Shown: positions 42,056 to 53,477, numbered from the stretch's first letter. The stretch: 64,000 nucleotides of DNA from Liopterus haemorrhoidalis (GCA_963971575.1 OZ020623.1:11534980-11598979); one strand, 5' to 3'. The notes: a model not told the origin generated them from the sequence alone. Numbers and translations: made by a program.

Positions 42056-43120
42056 TATATACTATTACAATATAACCAATATTGAATCAAATGTGGAAAA
42101 TTTAGTCTCATGGCATCAGGTCCATCCTTCACGTTAATTATTTTGATATTACTTTTGTACAATAATACATTTTTTGTAAAATCTTCATTAATTTGAAACG
42201 GTTGGTTTACGGGCCCATATTGATAAGGTTTTCGTCATTTTAGTCATCACTATATGCTTTTAAAATATCCATCCAGTTTTTCTTACCAGACTATATAATT
42301 CCCAATTCATTTCAGGTCAGCAGTTATAAAGAAAACAAAATATTTTCTTTTGTCCACCTATTGATTCTGACAAAAAACTTACATTTTGTTACTATAAAAT
42401 GAAATACAAAACCGTAGATGCAATTCGATTGTCATTCTATCTTAACTTTAGGAACTAGATGAATATTTCATTGTCTACAAATACTAATAGATGGCTGTGT
42501 AAAATAATGGGTATTCCAAAATGGCTTCTTGATGATAAAATCATGATTTCAATAGTTTTATTATGATTGATTTGGTAATTTTAGTTTAAAAGATCATAAT
42601 GATAAAATGATAAATCAAATCAATCTAATTCAAAAGAAAATTTAAAATCAAATTCAATATATTTATCTTTACCAAAGTATCTACCAAACCATACATAATG
42701 TTCTTGAAAACGGTACAAACCTGTGGTTGCAAGCGTTAAACCACTTTTATCGGCTGCTTGACTGCTAAGCAAAGGCACGGACGTGAGTTCAAATCTTATG
42801 TCAAATAATTTGTGTAAAAATATTTATATAAATTACAGGTTCTGCTTAGCCGTTCGCAAACGGTTATAAACTGTAGGTGCCTTTCTGGGTACGCTAAAAA
42901 ATGGACGTAATACTGATTATATTACTCCTGAATGTATATAAATTGAAAAAATTATCCTGAAACCAGGAAAACAGAAGGCCTAGGCTCAACTTGGGCTGTC
43001 GCGCCAATGATGAAAATGAAAACGAAAATGTTTTTGTCCTAGGACTACGTCTTATTCCATGGATAGTATGGGGCGACTTGGTAGTTGGGACTGACTGCCT
43101 GTTAAACTATAACAAACGTT
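42056..43120. other. No recognisable gene
   Basis: A minus-strand stretch near 42070-42220 reads NIKIINVKDGPDAMRLNF, which looks protein-like, but I do not recognise it. Around 42720-42800, GAGTTCAAATC is B-box-like, but a convincing A box is absent. Confidence 0.35.
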
Positions 43121-43412
43121 TAAAGGATTCCACACACCAAAGCGGCCGCGGTGGCGGCCGCGGTAGCGATACGGCGGTGGCCTAACGCAACCTATATAAT
43201 ACAATGAGACCACGCAAATACAAGCGTTCAGCTATCTGAGAACGACACCGAATGCAGCGTTCAGTTTAGCGATCACCAAACACTGGCGGCCGAACTCGAC
43301 AAGTTGCGTTAGGCCGCGCGATATTCATTGTTTATATACCACAAAGTGAATATATTTAAGAAAATAATGTAGAAAATAGATAATTTAACAATAAAAATCA
43401 TAGATCAGTAAA

Positions 43413-43516
43413 GGATCATTTAATTTTGTATGACTTAGCACATCCTGATTACAAGAATATTAGGAAAACAAATAAAGTGTGGGACGAAATAGGAAAAGTT
43501 TTGGAAATTGATAGTA
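43413..43516 (+). pseudogene. MADF-domain fragment (Harbinger accessory protein)
   Basis: The plus strand reads LILYDLAHPDYKNIRKTN and KVWDEIGKVLEID. The pattern LYDxxHPDYKN...W.EI...L is the MADF/Myb-SANT-like domain. The frame is cut by the MITE at 43517 and does not resume clearly afterwards. Confidence 0.7.
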
Positions 43517-43923
43517 AAGTCTGTTCCAAACGGTTAGGCGGAACTAGATTTTGCAATCTAGTTACTTTCATCGTTTAAATAATGCTTTTCAGCCGTTTTG
43601 TTTAAGCTTTGTAAATCATACTTGCAACAAACATTTTTTGGTTAAAGTTAATATCATCTTAAAATGTCATTTTCTTTATATTTTGATTTTTTGTGTCATA
43701 ATGAATACAAATATCCCATTTATTTATTTTTTGTCATTAAAATATGTAAGAAAATTAATTTAAGTTTGACATATGTCATTCGTTTCCATGGTTTCATTGT
43801 TGGAATTTTAAATTTTGACATTCCAACGTGAAAAATGAAATAACCCAAGCAAGGTCCCTTTTCATGACAACCTAAAAGAACGAAATTCCCATTTAGTTCC
43901 GCCTAACAGTTTGAAACAGACTG
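43517..43923. mobile_element. MITE M, copy 1 (407 bp)
   Basis: The ends are GTCTGTTCCAAACGGTTAGG and an inverted partner, with TA on both sides. Same length as copy 3 at 50267. The central DNA is conserved and non-coding. Confidence 0.85.
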
Positions 43924-44153
43924 TAAGTAGATTATTATTTTTCCTCTACATACAATTAATTATTCTATTGTATTCTCGCAATCAATATTATCATACAACT
44001 ATATACCGTGATTCACTAACTGATCGCTACCGCTACCGCCACTCCCACCTCGTTAGTGTGAAGAGACCTGATCGCTAGTCGTATCGCTAACGCTACCGCC
44101 ACCGTAGCCGCCACCGTGGCCGCCACCGCGGTCGCTTTGGTGTGTGGAATCCT

Positions 44154-44324
44154 TAAAACTACGCGTCGCACAGTAATAGTGTTAGAATATTTGTAAACAG
44201 CATGTACTCCAATTTTCGTACTGCATAATATATCATACGTGAGATACTCCCTTCGTTCGCCTTTCTCAGATAAAATTATGCAATACGCGGTACGATCAAA
44301 AAGTTCGTTTAATTTACAAAACAA
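44154..44324. other. No recognisable feature
   Basis: Spacer between two elements. Confidence 0.35.
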
Positions 44325-44326
44325 TA

Positions 44327-44901
44327 CAAACGATTCCGCTTAATTGGGCCACCGCTTAATTGGGGCAGCCGCTTATTTGGGCAAAATCTCAAAGAACAGA
44401 AACCAAACCAAGGAACCAACAGTAAATTTACATGTTCAATTGGGACAACATTCCGCTTAATTGGGACAGTAAATTTAAGATCACAGTACATATTATGTTA
44501 CACATATTCTCAAGAAAAAATATGTACAAAGAATTTAATATTACAGCGTTATTTTATGCAGGAAGGAAATGAAGGGAGCCCTACATCCGCACTTGAATAC
44601 CTGTGCTGATTTTATAGAAGTGAAATTTTACAAAAACAAAAGACAGACTATACTTGACGCATTTTTGCATTGAATTAAATTGTATTATTTTATTTTGGAA
44701 TTTATTATTATTTTTTCTTTAAAGTTTATATTTTTTGGTTTCATGTAATTTATAGTTTTGTCAAAGAGTTTATAAAATAAAATTATTAAAAGAAAAATAC
44801 GCATTGTTTAATTTTATGTGATATTCGCTTAATTGGGGCATCTGCTTAATTGGGCCAAAATGCCTAAGTCCAGATGTGTCCCAATTAAGCGGAATCGACT
44901 G
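44327..44901. mobile_element. TA-flanked MITE with repeated CGCTTAATTGGG motifs
   Basis: The inverted ends carry CGATTCCGCTTAATTGGG, and both sides are TA. CGCTTAATTGGG-like motifs recur in both subterminal regions in inverted orientation, probably as transposase-binding sites. Tc1/mariner/pogo type by its TA duplication. Confidence 0.8.
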
Positions 44902-44929
44902 TATATATTTATTCATCCATTTTTATATT

Positions 44930-46500
44930 GTCCCCTTCAAAATAGTCCCCATCGGATATAACGCACTTATACCACCATTTTTCCAGCCTTTAAACATTTC
45001 TTGAAACGTAGATTTTGGTGTAGCGTTTAGCTCCTCCAGCGATTTTTCTTTAATTTCTTCAATGGTCGTAAAACGTAGTCCTGTCATTGTTTTTTCTTCT
45101 TTGAGGAGAGAAGAAAGTCACACGGGGCTGTATCTGGTGAATAGGGTTGTTACGGTATCATTACCGTGCTATTTTTGGACAGAAAATCTCGAACAAGCAA
45201 TGAAGAATTTCAAGAATTATCCTTGCATAAATCTTGCCGTTTTTTACGAATTGCTTCATGCAGCCGACGCAACAAGCTCAAATAGTATTCTTTAGTAACT
45301 AATACCCTTTTCACACTAGATCTTTAAGACGAGTGAAGTTAAAGTTCACCGATGTTTAAGATCGGTATGCTTTCACACTTGATGTTTAAATCTCTGGTGC
45401 TGTCATCAGCTACAGTAATTTTGTCCTTAAGTTACCGTCATGAAATTACCAATTTTGAACTGTCTGCGCAGACACACATTTTGAATTATTATAAACAATT
45501 AAGGATATTTCATTTCATTCTACAATAAAGGCACTACAATAAAGAATATATTACACCTGTATTAACATGTAAGTCGATACATTTTATCTCAATTATTGTA
45601 GCTCTGTATTTTATTAAACACATTATTAAAATAAATAATTTTATTATAACAATAAGTATAAACTTCTTATAACGTCGATATAATACAGTATTCTTGTTTA
45701 TGATAATATAAAATGTTGACAGCACAAATTCAAGGAGTATTTTTTTTATAATAGAAATTAAGTTGGCAATACGTACGAAGTTTAAGACGCAGATCTCTGT
45801 CTTAAACATCGGTCGTGTTTAGACGAGGCCGTACGGTTTCACATTAGCGTTTAAAGATACATTCACTTAAATATCCGATCTTAAAGATCTAGTGTGAAAA
45901 GGGTATAACACCTTGCGGTAAAAATTCATGGTACACAATACCACGATAATAGACAAAAACAGTGAGAACAACTTTAACATTTGATCGAACTTGTTGTGCT
46001 TTTTTGGGACTTGGTTCTTCCATTGAGATGACTGAGCATTCGTTTCGATATCATAACCGTAAACCGTCACTCGTTATACAGCGCTGGAGCAATATTGAGT
46101 CATTGACGACACCATCTATCATATCCTGACCGATTACTTTACGATAAATTTACGATACATTTTTTGTTCAAAATTTAACAATTTCGAAACAAATTTTGCT
46201 GCTACTCGCCGCATTTCCAAAACATAAGTGAAAATTTCTTCGCATAAACCAACTTCTTCAGCAATCTGTCTAATTTTAATTCGTTGGTTATCAAGAATTT
46301 TTTTCTTAATTTCTTCCACGTTTTTTCTGGTGATTGAAGTGCTGGGTCTCCCAACTCCATCATCATCTTCAAATGATTCACGGCCATCTTGAAAGCGTTT
46401 ATACCATTTGTAAATCGCTCGTTCATTCATACCCGACTCACCAAATGACTTCTGCAACATTTCCACTATTTTACAGCACTTAATTTAATTTTTCACGCAA
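44930..46500 (-). pseudogene. mariner transposase (lineage C), split by a TA MITE
   Basis: The N-terminal part reads VEMLQKSFGESGMNE, YKWYKRFQDGRESFEDDD and IRQIAEEVGL, the two helix-turn-helix halves. The middle, frameshifted, gives VYGYDIETNAQSSQWK and VYHEFLPQG. The frame is then interrupted by 45305-45903 and continues with LVTKEYYLSLLRRL-like sequence and, finally, WKKWWYKCVISDGDYFEGDN-like sequence. All mariner regions are in the right order. The DINE-like copy at 46523 truncates its start. Confidence 0.82.
45305..45903. mobile_element. 599-bp TA-flanked MITE inside a mariner
   Basis: The ends are CCCTTTTCACACTAGATC and GATCTAGTGTGAAAAGGG, flanked by TA on both sides. Removing it and one TA restores the mariner reading. 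No coding. I saw no second copy in the window. Confidence 0.88.
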
Positions 46501-46939
46501 AATTTTGGTTATACCTAAAAAATTTATGTGAAGTGTGAATTTTCACACATTTCAGGGTTTTGCAGGTATTTAGTAAGTGAATGATGATTATTTTGGATGC
46601 GAAAACAAATTTTATATTAAAATATTTTTTTTGTTAATTTTAATTCGAACGCCTAATACCATTATTTAGGTTTCTAAATATGTGCAGTATTTTTTTGTTA
46701 TATAGCAAGGTTCATTAAGAATTTTAACAATTGCGCCTATGGCTTCCATTGGTTGTTATAAGTTCCGCCCCTCTGATTTCGTCTACATTGAAACAGAATT
46801 AAATTATAATTTAAACAATTTCCACTGGCTATTAAATTTACGCTTTTAAAAATTAAATGCAACATTTGCCAAAATATAACTAGAATTTTGAAAAAATAAT
46901 TTAAACAATATAAAAATTAAAAAAAAAAAAATAATATAA

Positions 46940-47025
46940 TCTCTTCTCACAGGGTTCGATACCTTTCGGATCGGGTTATTTGGATGAAAACTCAGCGTCT
47001 AATACCACTAGACCAGCAGACACGT
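46940..47025 (-). other. tRNA-like module within DINE-like copy F, distinct type
   Basis: Canonical A box TGGTCTAGTGG with AGACGC after it, and B-box-like GGTATCGAACCC about 55 bases on, followed by a run of T. The sequence differs from the other modules except that the A box equals that of copy E. Confidence 0.5.
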
Positions 47026-47455
47026 TACAGTCTGGTGTGTTACAAAGCTATAACTTGTGTACATTATTAGCGAAAAATCACAAAAAATGCGTTTTTTTCC
47101 AAAAACCTAATCTGATCAAAAATTCCTGTTGAACTATTCCGGTTCACACCAATGTACATTACTTAGAATTTTTTCAGATTTTTAGTTTCAACTATCTGGG
47201 CTACAGGGTGTGGGACAAAAAATTTTTTGCACATTTTTGGCAAAAATCGCTTAAAAATAATTTATTTTGCAAAAATAAAAATTTGATCGTTAATCCACGT
47301 ACCAAGGGCTTTCATTTGATACCCTAATCAGAATTATAAAAAAATATTTTTTTTTAGATGTTTTAGTATTTTTCCTATGTGCGGGTCAAACAGTTGTATA
47401 AGCATGCAAAATTTCAACTCTCTAGGTTTAGCCGTTTGGCTAAAATTTTTACCGA

Positions 47456-47713
<258 letters not shown>

Positions 47714-47765
47714 GACAAAATGACGGTATAAGGGTTTTTTGGTCATACCTACAAAACCCTAAAAA

Positions 47766-48329
47766 TCCATTGTTTATTTATTTTGTAGCAGAAAAACTGT
47801 ACAACAGAACTTGGAACAATACTAGGTACTATATCGTATACTTCTACGATATTCCTCTTATTTTCTTCTTTACATATATGAATATTTAAATAAATAAAAA
47901 ATAAATAACCCTGTTGAAATAAATTTCTGGCGTTCTTGTTGTATGACAGAAGAAGGAATCGTAAATAAACGGTGTCAGTAACAGTAGCAGTCTGTGAGTT
48001 GCTTTAGATTAACATCTCTGCTATCAGGGCCCAATCGATTGATAAACAGGAAGCTATGTATTTTCTGCCTCGTTGGATCTGTCATGTCCCTATATCAACC
48101 GACATATCAACCGCTAACATGTTGATAACAAATCAACTGAAGGAATTTTAAAAACATATCTCATATCAATAGCCTACTAAAAATCTAGATACAGAATGGT
48201 AAAGAGGATCTTCGAAAGAAAACTGAACGTTAGTCGAACTATCCGAACTTAATGCTTTTAGGGTTGGTTTAACATCCACAGATTATAAGTTTTTTATACG
48301 AAAGCGACGTATTTTTAAGGTTTTCTAGG
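47766..48329. other. No recognisable feature
   Basis: AT-rich spacer without supported coding. Confidence 0.35.
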
Positions 48330-49070
48330 TACGAGGTGTGTAAATTAAGTAACCGGACTGGCAACATAGCGTTTGATCTGGCAACATTTGGGACGCGAGA
48401 CTTGGAGGGGTGGCAGGTGAACATGTGATACACCTTCAGTATGAGATTTTTTTTTGTTTTTATTTAATGGCCTTTGCTGCTTTGGTATGAGATTTTTTTT
48501 TGTTTTTATTTAATGGCCTTTGCTGCTTTGGCAATTAGCCAGGACAATTTTTATTTTGAGAAAAATTCCATGCCTGAACGGGATTCGAACCCGAGACGAA
48601 CGCAGAGTACATGTGTTACCACTACGCTACGCCGGTCAGCTCAGTACGAGATTGATCTCGCTTGAGTAATTTTATCGTCCTTAACGATTTTTTTCGTGAA
48701 ACAGTTTTTTCCAGTGCGTTTAAAAAATGGGTAACATTCATTTCGAGCAACATTGTGCTATCAGGTTTTGATTCAGACTTGGGCACAGTGCAACGGAAAC
48801 TTTTGCAAAACTTCAGCAGGCCTACGGAGACGTTTTTTCAAGGAACCAGGTTTTTTGGTGGTTTAAAGCATTTTCAGAAGGAAGAGAGTTGATTGAAGAT
48901 GAATCACGGAAGGCCTTCATCTTCAAGAACCGATGTAAATGTTGACAGTATCCGGGATCTTGTGCGTTCAGATCGTCGGTTAACAGAATGATCGGGGAAG
49001 CGTTGAATTTTACTCACACTACCGTTCATCAGATTTTGACCAATGAATCCCAATTCATTGGTTGTATTAT
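48330..49070 (+). mobile_element. mariner (lineage A), 5' part only, with SINE inside
   Basis: It begins TACGAGGTGTGTAAATTAAG like the copy at 23169 and follows the same 5' UTR. It encodes GTVQRKLLQNFSRPTETF and degraded helix-turn-helix sequence. The 3' terminus is missing, since the sequence stops at the MITE at 49074. The SINE at 48448 interrupts its 5' UTR. Confidence 0.8.
48448..48640 (-). mobile_element. tRNA-derived SINE with target duplication
   Basis: The minus strand starts GCTGACCGGCGTAGCG. It has a canonical A box (TAGCGTAGTGG) and a perfect B box (GGTTCGAATCC) and ends in an A-rich tail. It is flanked by a 12-bp near-exact duplication (TCAGTATGAGAT/TCAGTACGAGAT), and the copy at 23169 shows the empty site. 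The tail side carries a 46-bp tandem duplication, 48441-48486 and 48487-48532. Confidence 0.88.
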
Positions 49071-49073
49071 TTA

Positions 49074-49332
49074 GGCCCGGTCCTTCCACCTTCAGTTAAA
49101 GTTCCAGGTAACTATCTGACAGATAAGGTTATTTGTAACTTCATCTGCTGAATAAATGTCAATACCAGTCAGTGAATCCAACACGTCAGTCTCATTATCC
49201 GTTAGATAACTATCCGATAGATACATTTGTATAGAAAGAAGGGATGACATTTACTCAACAGATGAAGTTACAAATAACCTTATCTGTCAGATAGCTACCT
49301 GGAACTTTATCTGAAGATGGAAAAACCGGGCC
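49074..49332. mobile_element. Harbinger-type MITE, 259 bp, TTA duplication
   Basis: The ends are GGCCCGGTCCTTCCA and its inverse, and inverted similarity extends over ~75 bp (CTATCTGACAGATAAGG). Flanked by TTA on both sides. Confidence 0.82.
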
Positions 49333-49339
49333 TTAAAAT

Positions 49340-49484
49340 TATAAATGTATTATTTAATTTATTTTTCTAATAAATGTCACTTAATAATAAATGCCAACAT
49401 GAAAAATTAAATAATCTAGCTAAGCTCTTTTTTGTGACAACTTAAAGATACGAAACGCCCATTTAGTTCCGCCTAAACCAAAGA
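49340..49484. mobile_element. MITE M, diverged fragment
   Basis: It contains GTGACAACTTAAAG and CATTTAGTTCCGCCTAA, matching the right part of the M family, but with many changes and no outer end. Confidence 0.5.
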
Positions 49485-49890
49485 AATGAGTTATATTTGT
49501 TTATATCTGCAGGCTATTCCAAACGTTTAGGCGGAACTAAATGGGAATTTCGTTCTTTTAGGTTGTCACCAGAAGGGACCTTGCTTGGGTTATTTCATGT
49601 TTGACGTTTGGTATGTGAAAATTTAAAATTTCAACAGTGAAAACATGGAAATGAATGATTTGTATGTCAAAATGTATGTCAAAAATAAAAATAAAATTAC
49701 AAATATTTTAGTAACAAAAAAATAAATAAATGGGAAATTAGTATTAAGAATGACACAAAAAATCAATATATAAAGAAAATGACATTTTAAAATGATATTA
49801 ACCTTAACCAAAAAATGTTTATTGTAAGTATGATTTACAAAGCTTAAACAAAACGGCCAAAAAGAACGATTCAAACGATGAAAGTAACTA

Positions 49891-51108
49891 TGGTCTATTT
49901 CAAAGTAGAAAAAAGTAGATAGCGCTGCGAACCGAGTACGATTTACACTGGACAAATACAGTATAGCGGGAAATTTAAAATAAGTTACAACTAGGGCATG
50001 GGCGTAGCAACTGGGTTAGCAAGTGATTTTTTTTAATATGAAATGGTTAATAGGATATTGAAATAAACAAGGCAGATGTTAAATACACTTATTTATACGA
50101 CATAAATTCAGTTTAATGGGAAATTTGAAACATTTTAAAAATGATGTACTATATATAACAAGAGAGATTTGCTAAAATAGTTTAAATAAAGCAATAAAAC
50201 AAACAATATATCTTCAGAGCAAAAGTTTTTTATTTAAATAATTATTGTAAACAAAAATTAAAAATACAGTCTGTTTCAAACGCTTAGGCGGAACTAAATG
50301 GGAATTTCGTTCTTTTAGGTTGTCACGACAAGGGACCTTGCTTGGGTTATTTCATTTTTCACGTTGCAATGTCAAAATTTAAAATTACAACAATGAAACC
50401 ATGGAAACGAATTACCTATGTCAAAATTAAATTATTTTTTTAATATATTTTAATGACAAAAAAATTAATAAATGGGATATTTGTATTAAGAATGACACAA
50501 AAAATCAAAATATAAAGAAAATGACAATTTAAAATGATATTAACCTTAACAAAAAATGTGTATTGTAAGTATGATTTACAAAGCTTAAACAAAACGGTCG
50601 AAAAGCACGATTTAAACGATGAAAGTAACTAGATTGCAAAATTTAGTTCCGCTTAACCGTTTGGAACAGACTGTATATGTATATATGAAGGTCTAAAAAT
50701 TATATCAATAACTTCTTCTTTGGGCAAAATCAGCTGGGCTGTCTTTTGGCCTCACATTAGTCCTCTCTCTTGATCTGTTAATTGTCAAGTGTTAAAAAAT
50801 ATTTATATGTCAGATAACCTAAAAAATATATAACTGCGTAAAAACAAATTACATGGAGAATTTTCTCCATAAAATCTACGCAAAGAATATAAATAAAAGT
50901 CTAAATATATAAATAATAACAAAATATATGAGAAAAATTAAATAATATAAACAATATATATTTCCAATGTACGACACTGAACATCTGTCAACTTGGACTA
51001 AAAACATTATTTTTACAGTGTAATAGGGATGACGATCTAAACCAATCCGAAGCAAGGACAAACAGCTCCTATCTTCTTACACACATTTTTCTACTTTGAA
51101 ATAGACCA
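49891..51108. mobile_element. 1218-bp TA element N, nested in M and carrying another M
   Basis: The ends are TGGTCTATTTCAAAGTAGAA and its inverse, with TA on both sides. Its interior includes the complete M copy at 50267-50673. No transposase is recognised. A fragment of the same family lies at 14068. Confidence 0.85.
50267..50673. mobile_element. MITE M, copy 3 (407 bp)
   Basis: The ends are CAGTCTGTTTCAAACG and its inverse, with exact TA on both sides. It is the reversed counterpart of copy 1 and the same length. Confidence 0.9.
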
Positions 51109-51152
51109 TAGATTGCAAAATCTAGTTCCGCCTAATCATTTGGAATATCCTA

Positions 51153-51973
51153 TAGTGCTGGTTATTATTTGCCCTATCGACAGTTACAATTTTTGTTATT
51201 TTATTGCATAATTCTTAAAAAAGAAAAAATGTGTTATACCTAAATTTTTAAAACATAATAAACACAGAATTTACAGATAAATTCTTAGAGACTTTGATAT
51301 ATTTCATATTGTTTCTTAAATTTTACTTTGAGGATGAAAAAATCTAAGAATTTTCAGGAGTGGTAACCAACCAACCAAAACCTTTGAAATTTTTAAAAGG
51401 AAGATTTTTAACATCTGGAATTTCTTTCAAGTGAAAATTAAATCGCCAAAAAGGATTTTGAGAAATATATTACTTTTTTGTCAGAAACAAAAGATTTTCA
51501 GTAAAATGTTTATTTAATTTTTAAACTTTATTTGTTTGGTATCCCAGTTTCATTTTAAAATTAAATTATTCAATAAATTTATTTAAATTTAATTATTTAC
51601 ATAACCTAAAATACCGTAAAGAATCCATGAAAAAACTTTTTCTTTTCTACTATTTGTCTTTGAAACATGAAAAGTTCGCAAATTTTGTTAGTAATAAAAA
51701 AGCAACGCGTTTAGTTTTCAACGCGTATTTTTCCCCAGTTTTACAACTTTTAACGCATTCGAAACACGAATCAGTATGCTTTTATTTTTTAGACAGTTGG
51801 CAGCTGTTTTATGGTGGAAAATGTACTGCAATAGGGAAAATGTAATCGTATTTTGAGGAGGAAATAACGTTATTTGGAAAATTAAAGGATTACTTAATGT
51901 TACTGCATTCAATTTTATTGATTTATTTAAATTTATGTTGAATAAAATAAATGTGGAAGAGAAATTTGACTAA
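51153..51973. other. No recognisable feature
   Basis: AT-rich sequence. Short reading frames do not resemble known proteins. Confidence 0.35.
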
Positions 51974-52140
51974 GGACCGGTATTTCCAACCATTGATAAA
52001 ATGAACTGTCAATGGAATAAGTAGTTATCAAGGGAATAAACAATTTTTTCCTTATTTACAATTATTTATCTATAGAGTAACTAGATTATCAAGAGCATAA
52101 GTTGTGGAGGCATTTCTAGAAGCGGTCGAAACGTCAAGGT
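51974..52140. mobile_element. Harbinger-type MITE Q, copy 1 (partial)
   Basis: It starts GGACCGGTATTTCCAACC and shares AATTATTTATCTATAGAGTAAC with 61241-61440. The far end is not clear. Confidence 0.55.
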
Positions 52141-52194
52141 TGGCTAAATGAATTTTAGTAATTTAATTGTACTTCATGGTACTTACTTTGAAAG

Positions 52195-52548
52195 GCCCTT
52201 TACATAGTGGATTCCAAGACTTGCGAGCGGTATCAAGTCTGAAAACCTAAAGAATCCGCCGGTCGGTTGCTTAGATTCTTTATGAGAGGAATAAGGTTGT
52301 TTGAATTAATGTCTGATTTTTACCTAATCTGCCTTTAAAGTTTAGTTTAAGAGTGAAAGTTATTAATTACACTAGAACTTACAATGTAATGCTGGCTACA
52401 AAATCCCATGAGAGACACTCAAGCACAAAACCTCAAAATCACCGTTATCGCCTTACAAGCCGGTAAACACCTCACAACACTCACAGTGTTTAACCCGTTA
52501 ACGAGGTTCGATTATTTCGTTAAATCTCTCCTCAACATTTCCAGATTA
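52195..52548 (+). mobile_element. Diverged LTR fragment related to the two solo LTRs
   Basis: It shares, with many differences, GATTCCAAGACTTGCGA, GGTTGCT-TAGATTCTT and ATTACACTAGAACTTAC with 20390-20640 in the same orientation. It is cut on the right by palindrome copy 3. A related but distinct LTR subfamily is likely. Confidence 0.5.
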
Positions 52549-52924
52549 TAGACCGGGAGCTCATGACATTTTTGGTCTCCGATTTCAAACAGCATGCCTT
52601 TTGGAGGAGAGAATATTTACCCTGTGACAACAAAAAAGGGATGGTACTAAACCCCTGCACGCTTTCCGGTCATAGGGAAAATTGCATTTCCACTTGCACA
52701 AAATTTTTGTGTTTTTCTCTGATTTAATATTGCTTTCCCTTTTGTCAAAAGAAAGTTATAACAAATTTAAAGTCTTTTAATTATAGGCATGCTGTATGAA
52801 AACGCGGAAAATCATATTTTTTTATTACAAGATCACATGACCGTTTGAGCCCTTTGGGACCCTCCGAATCGCATGCATATATTTAAAAGACTTAAAATTT
52901 GTTATAACTTTCTTTTGACAAAAG
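52549..52924. mobile_element. Palindromic element P, copy 3, truncated
   Basis: It begins TAGACCGGGAGCTCATGAC after a TTA. It has the left arm and the centre in the orientation opposite to copies 1 and 2, but only the inner part of the right arm. It ends at TGACAAAAG, where an 11-C run joins it to unrelated coding sequence. Confidence 0.82.
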
Positions 52925-52925
52925 C

Positions 52926-53477
52926 CCCCCCCCCCTTCTTCATATTAAACTGGGTCTAACGAAGCAGTTTGTAAAAGCGTTGAACAAAGATGGTGACTGT
53001 TTCAAATATATATCTGAAACATTTCAAAGTCTTAGTAATGAGAAGCTAAAAGCTGGCATTTTTGACGGACCACAAATTAAAAATTTAGTGAATGATCCAC
53101 ATTTCACTGTACATATGGATGATATGGAGAAGAATGCATGGCAGTGTTACGTGGCGCTCATCAAAAATTTTCTTGGGAATAAAAAAGCCGAAAACTATAT
53201 GGAGGTGGTTGAAAATTTGATTGAAAATTATCATCATCTGGAGTGCAACATGAGCGTGAAACTTCATTTTTTAAACAGTTATCTTGACAAATTTCCTGTC
53301 AATCTTGGAGATGTTAGTGATGAACAGGGTGAACGTTTCCATCAGGATTTAAAAGAGATGGAGAGACGTTATCAAGGAATGTGGGATACTCACATGAGGG
53401 CTGACTACTGTTGGAGTATTAAAAGAGACATCGGGAATGGTACACTCCAGAAGATCTTACAACCATTTAATCCTTAA
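52926..53477 (+). CDS. Conserved coding fragment of unknown function, probably mobile-element derived
   Basis: The frame is open from the C-run at 52925 and gives LHIKLGLTKQFVKALNKDGD, then EKLKAGIFDGPQIKNLVND, FLGNKKAENY, LHFLNSYLDKFPVNLGD and VSDEQGERFHQDLKEMERRY, ending with WSIKRDI before a TAA at 53475. No methionine start is present, so the 5' part is missing. From memory, close relatives of this C-terminal segment occur repeatedly in insect and cnidarian genomes, which points to a dispersed element. I cannot name the domain. About 180 codons without a stop suggests a recent or selected copy. Confidence 0.6.
   Translation, partial: PPPLLHIKLGLTKQFVKALNKDGDCFKYISETFQSLSNEKLKAGIFDGPQIKNLVNDPHFTVHMDDMEKNAWQCYVALIKNFLGNKKAENYMEVVENLIENYHHLECNMSVKLHFLNSYLDKFPVNLGDVSDEQGERFHQDLKEMERRYQGMWDTHMRADYCWSIKRDIGNGTLQKILQPFNP

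Larger units (their letters stand above)
43124..44153 (+). mobile_element. PIF/Harbinger-type element with GC-rich ends and MADF fragment
   Basis: The ends are AGGATTCCACACACCAAAGCG, continuing into GC-rich CCGCGGTGGCGGCC repeats, inverted at both sides and flanked by an exact TAA duplication. The interior carries part of a MADF domain, the DNA-binding ORF that accompanies Harbinger transposases, and a nested 407-bp MITE. The GC-rich ends contrast sharply with the surrounding AT-rich DNA. Confidence 0.82.
49510..51152. mobile_element. MITE M, copy 2, split by a 1.2-kb element
   Basis: The left part (TTCCAAACGTTTAGGCGG) and right part (CTAGTTCCGCCTAATC) belong to one M copy. They are separated at AAGTAACTA/GATTGCAAAA by the element at 49891-51108. 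Copy 3 shows the uninterrupted sequence. Confidence 0.85.

Noticed and set aside
42721..42800. Second SINE head
   Set aside because: GAGTTCAAATC resembles a B box, but no A box at the right spacing and no tail or duplication.
44016..44324. Alanine/valine-rich protein
   Set aside because: Translation of the GC-rich GGCGGT repeats of a transposon terminus.
45062..45295. A plus-strand 77-codon gene
   Set aside because: It is antisense to the C-terminus of the lineage C mariner transposase.
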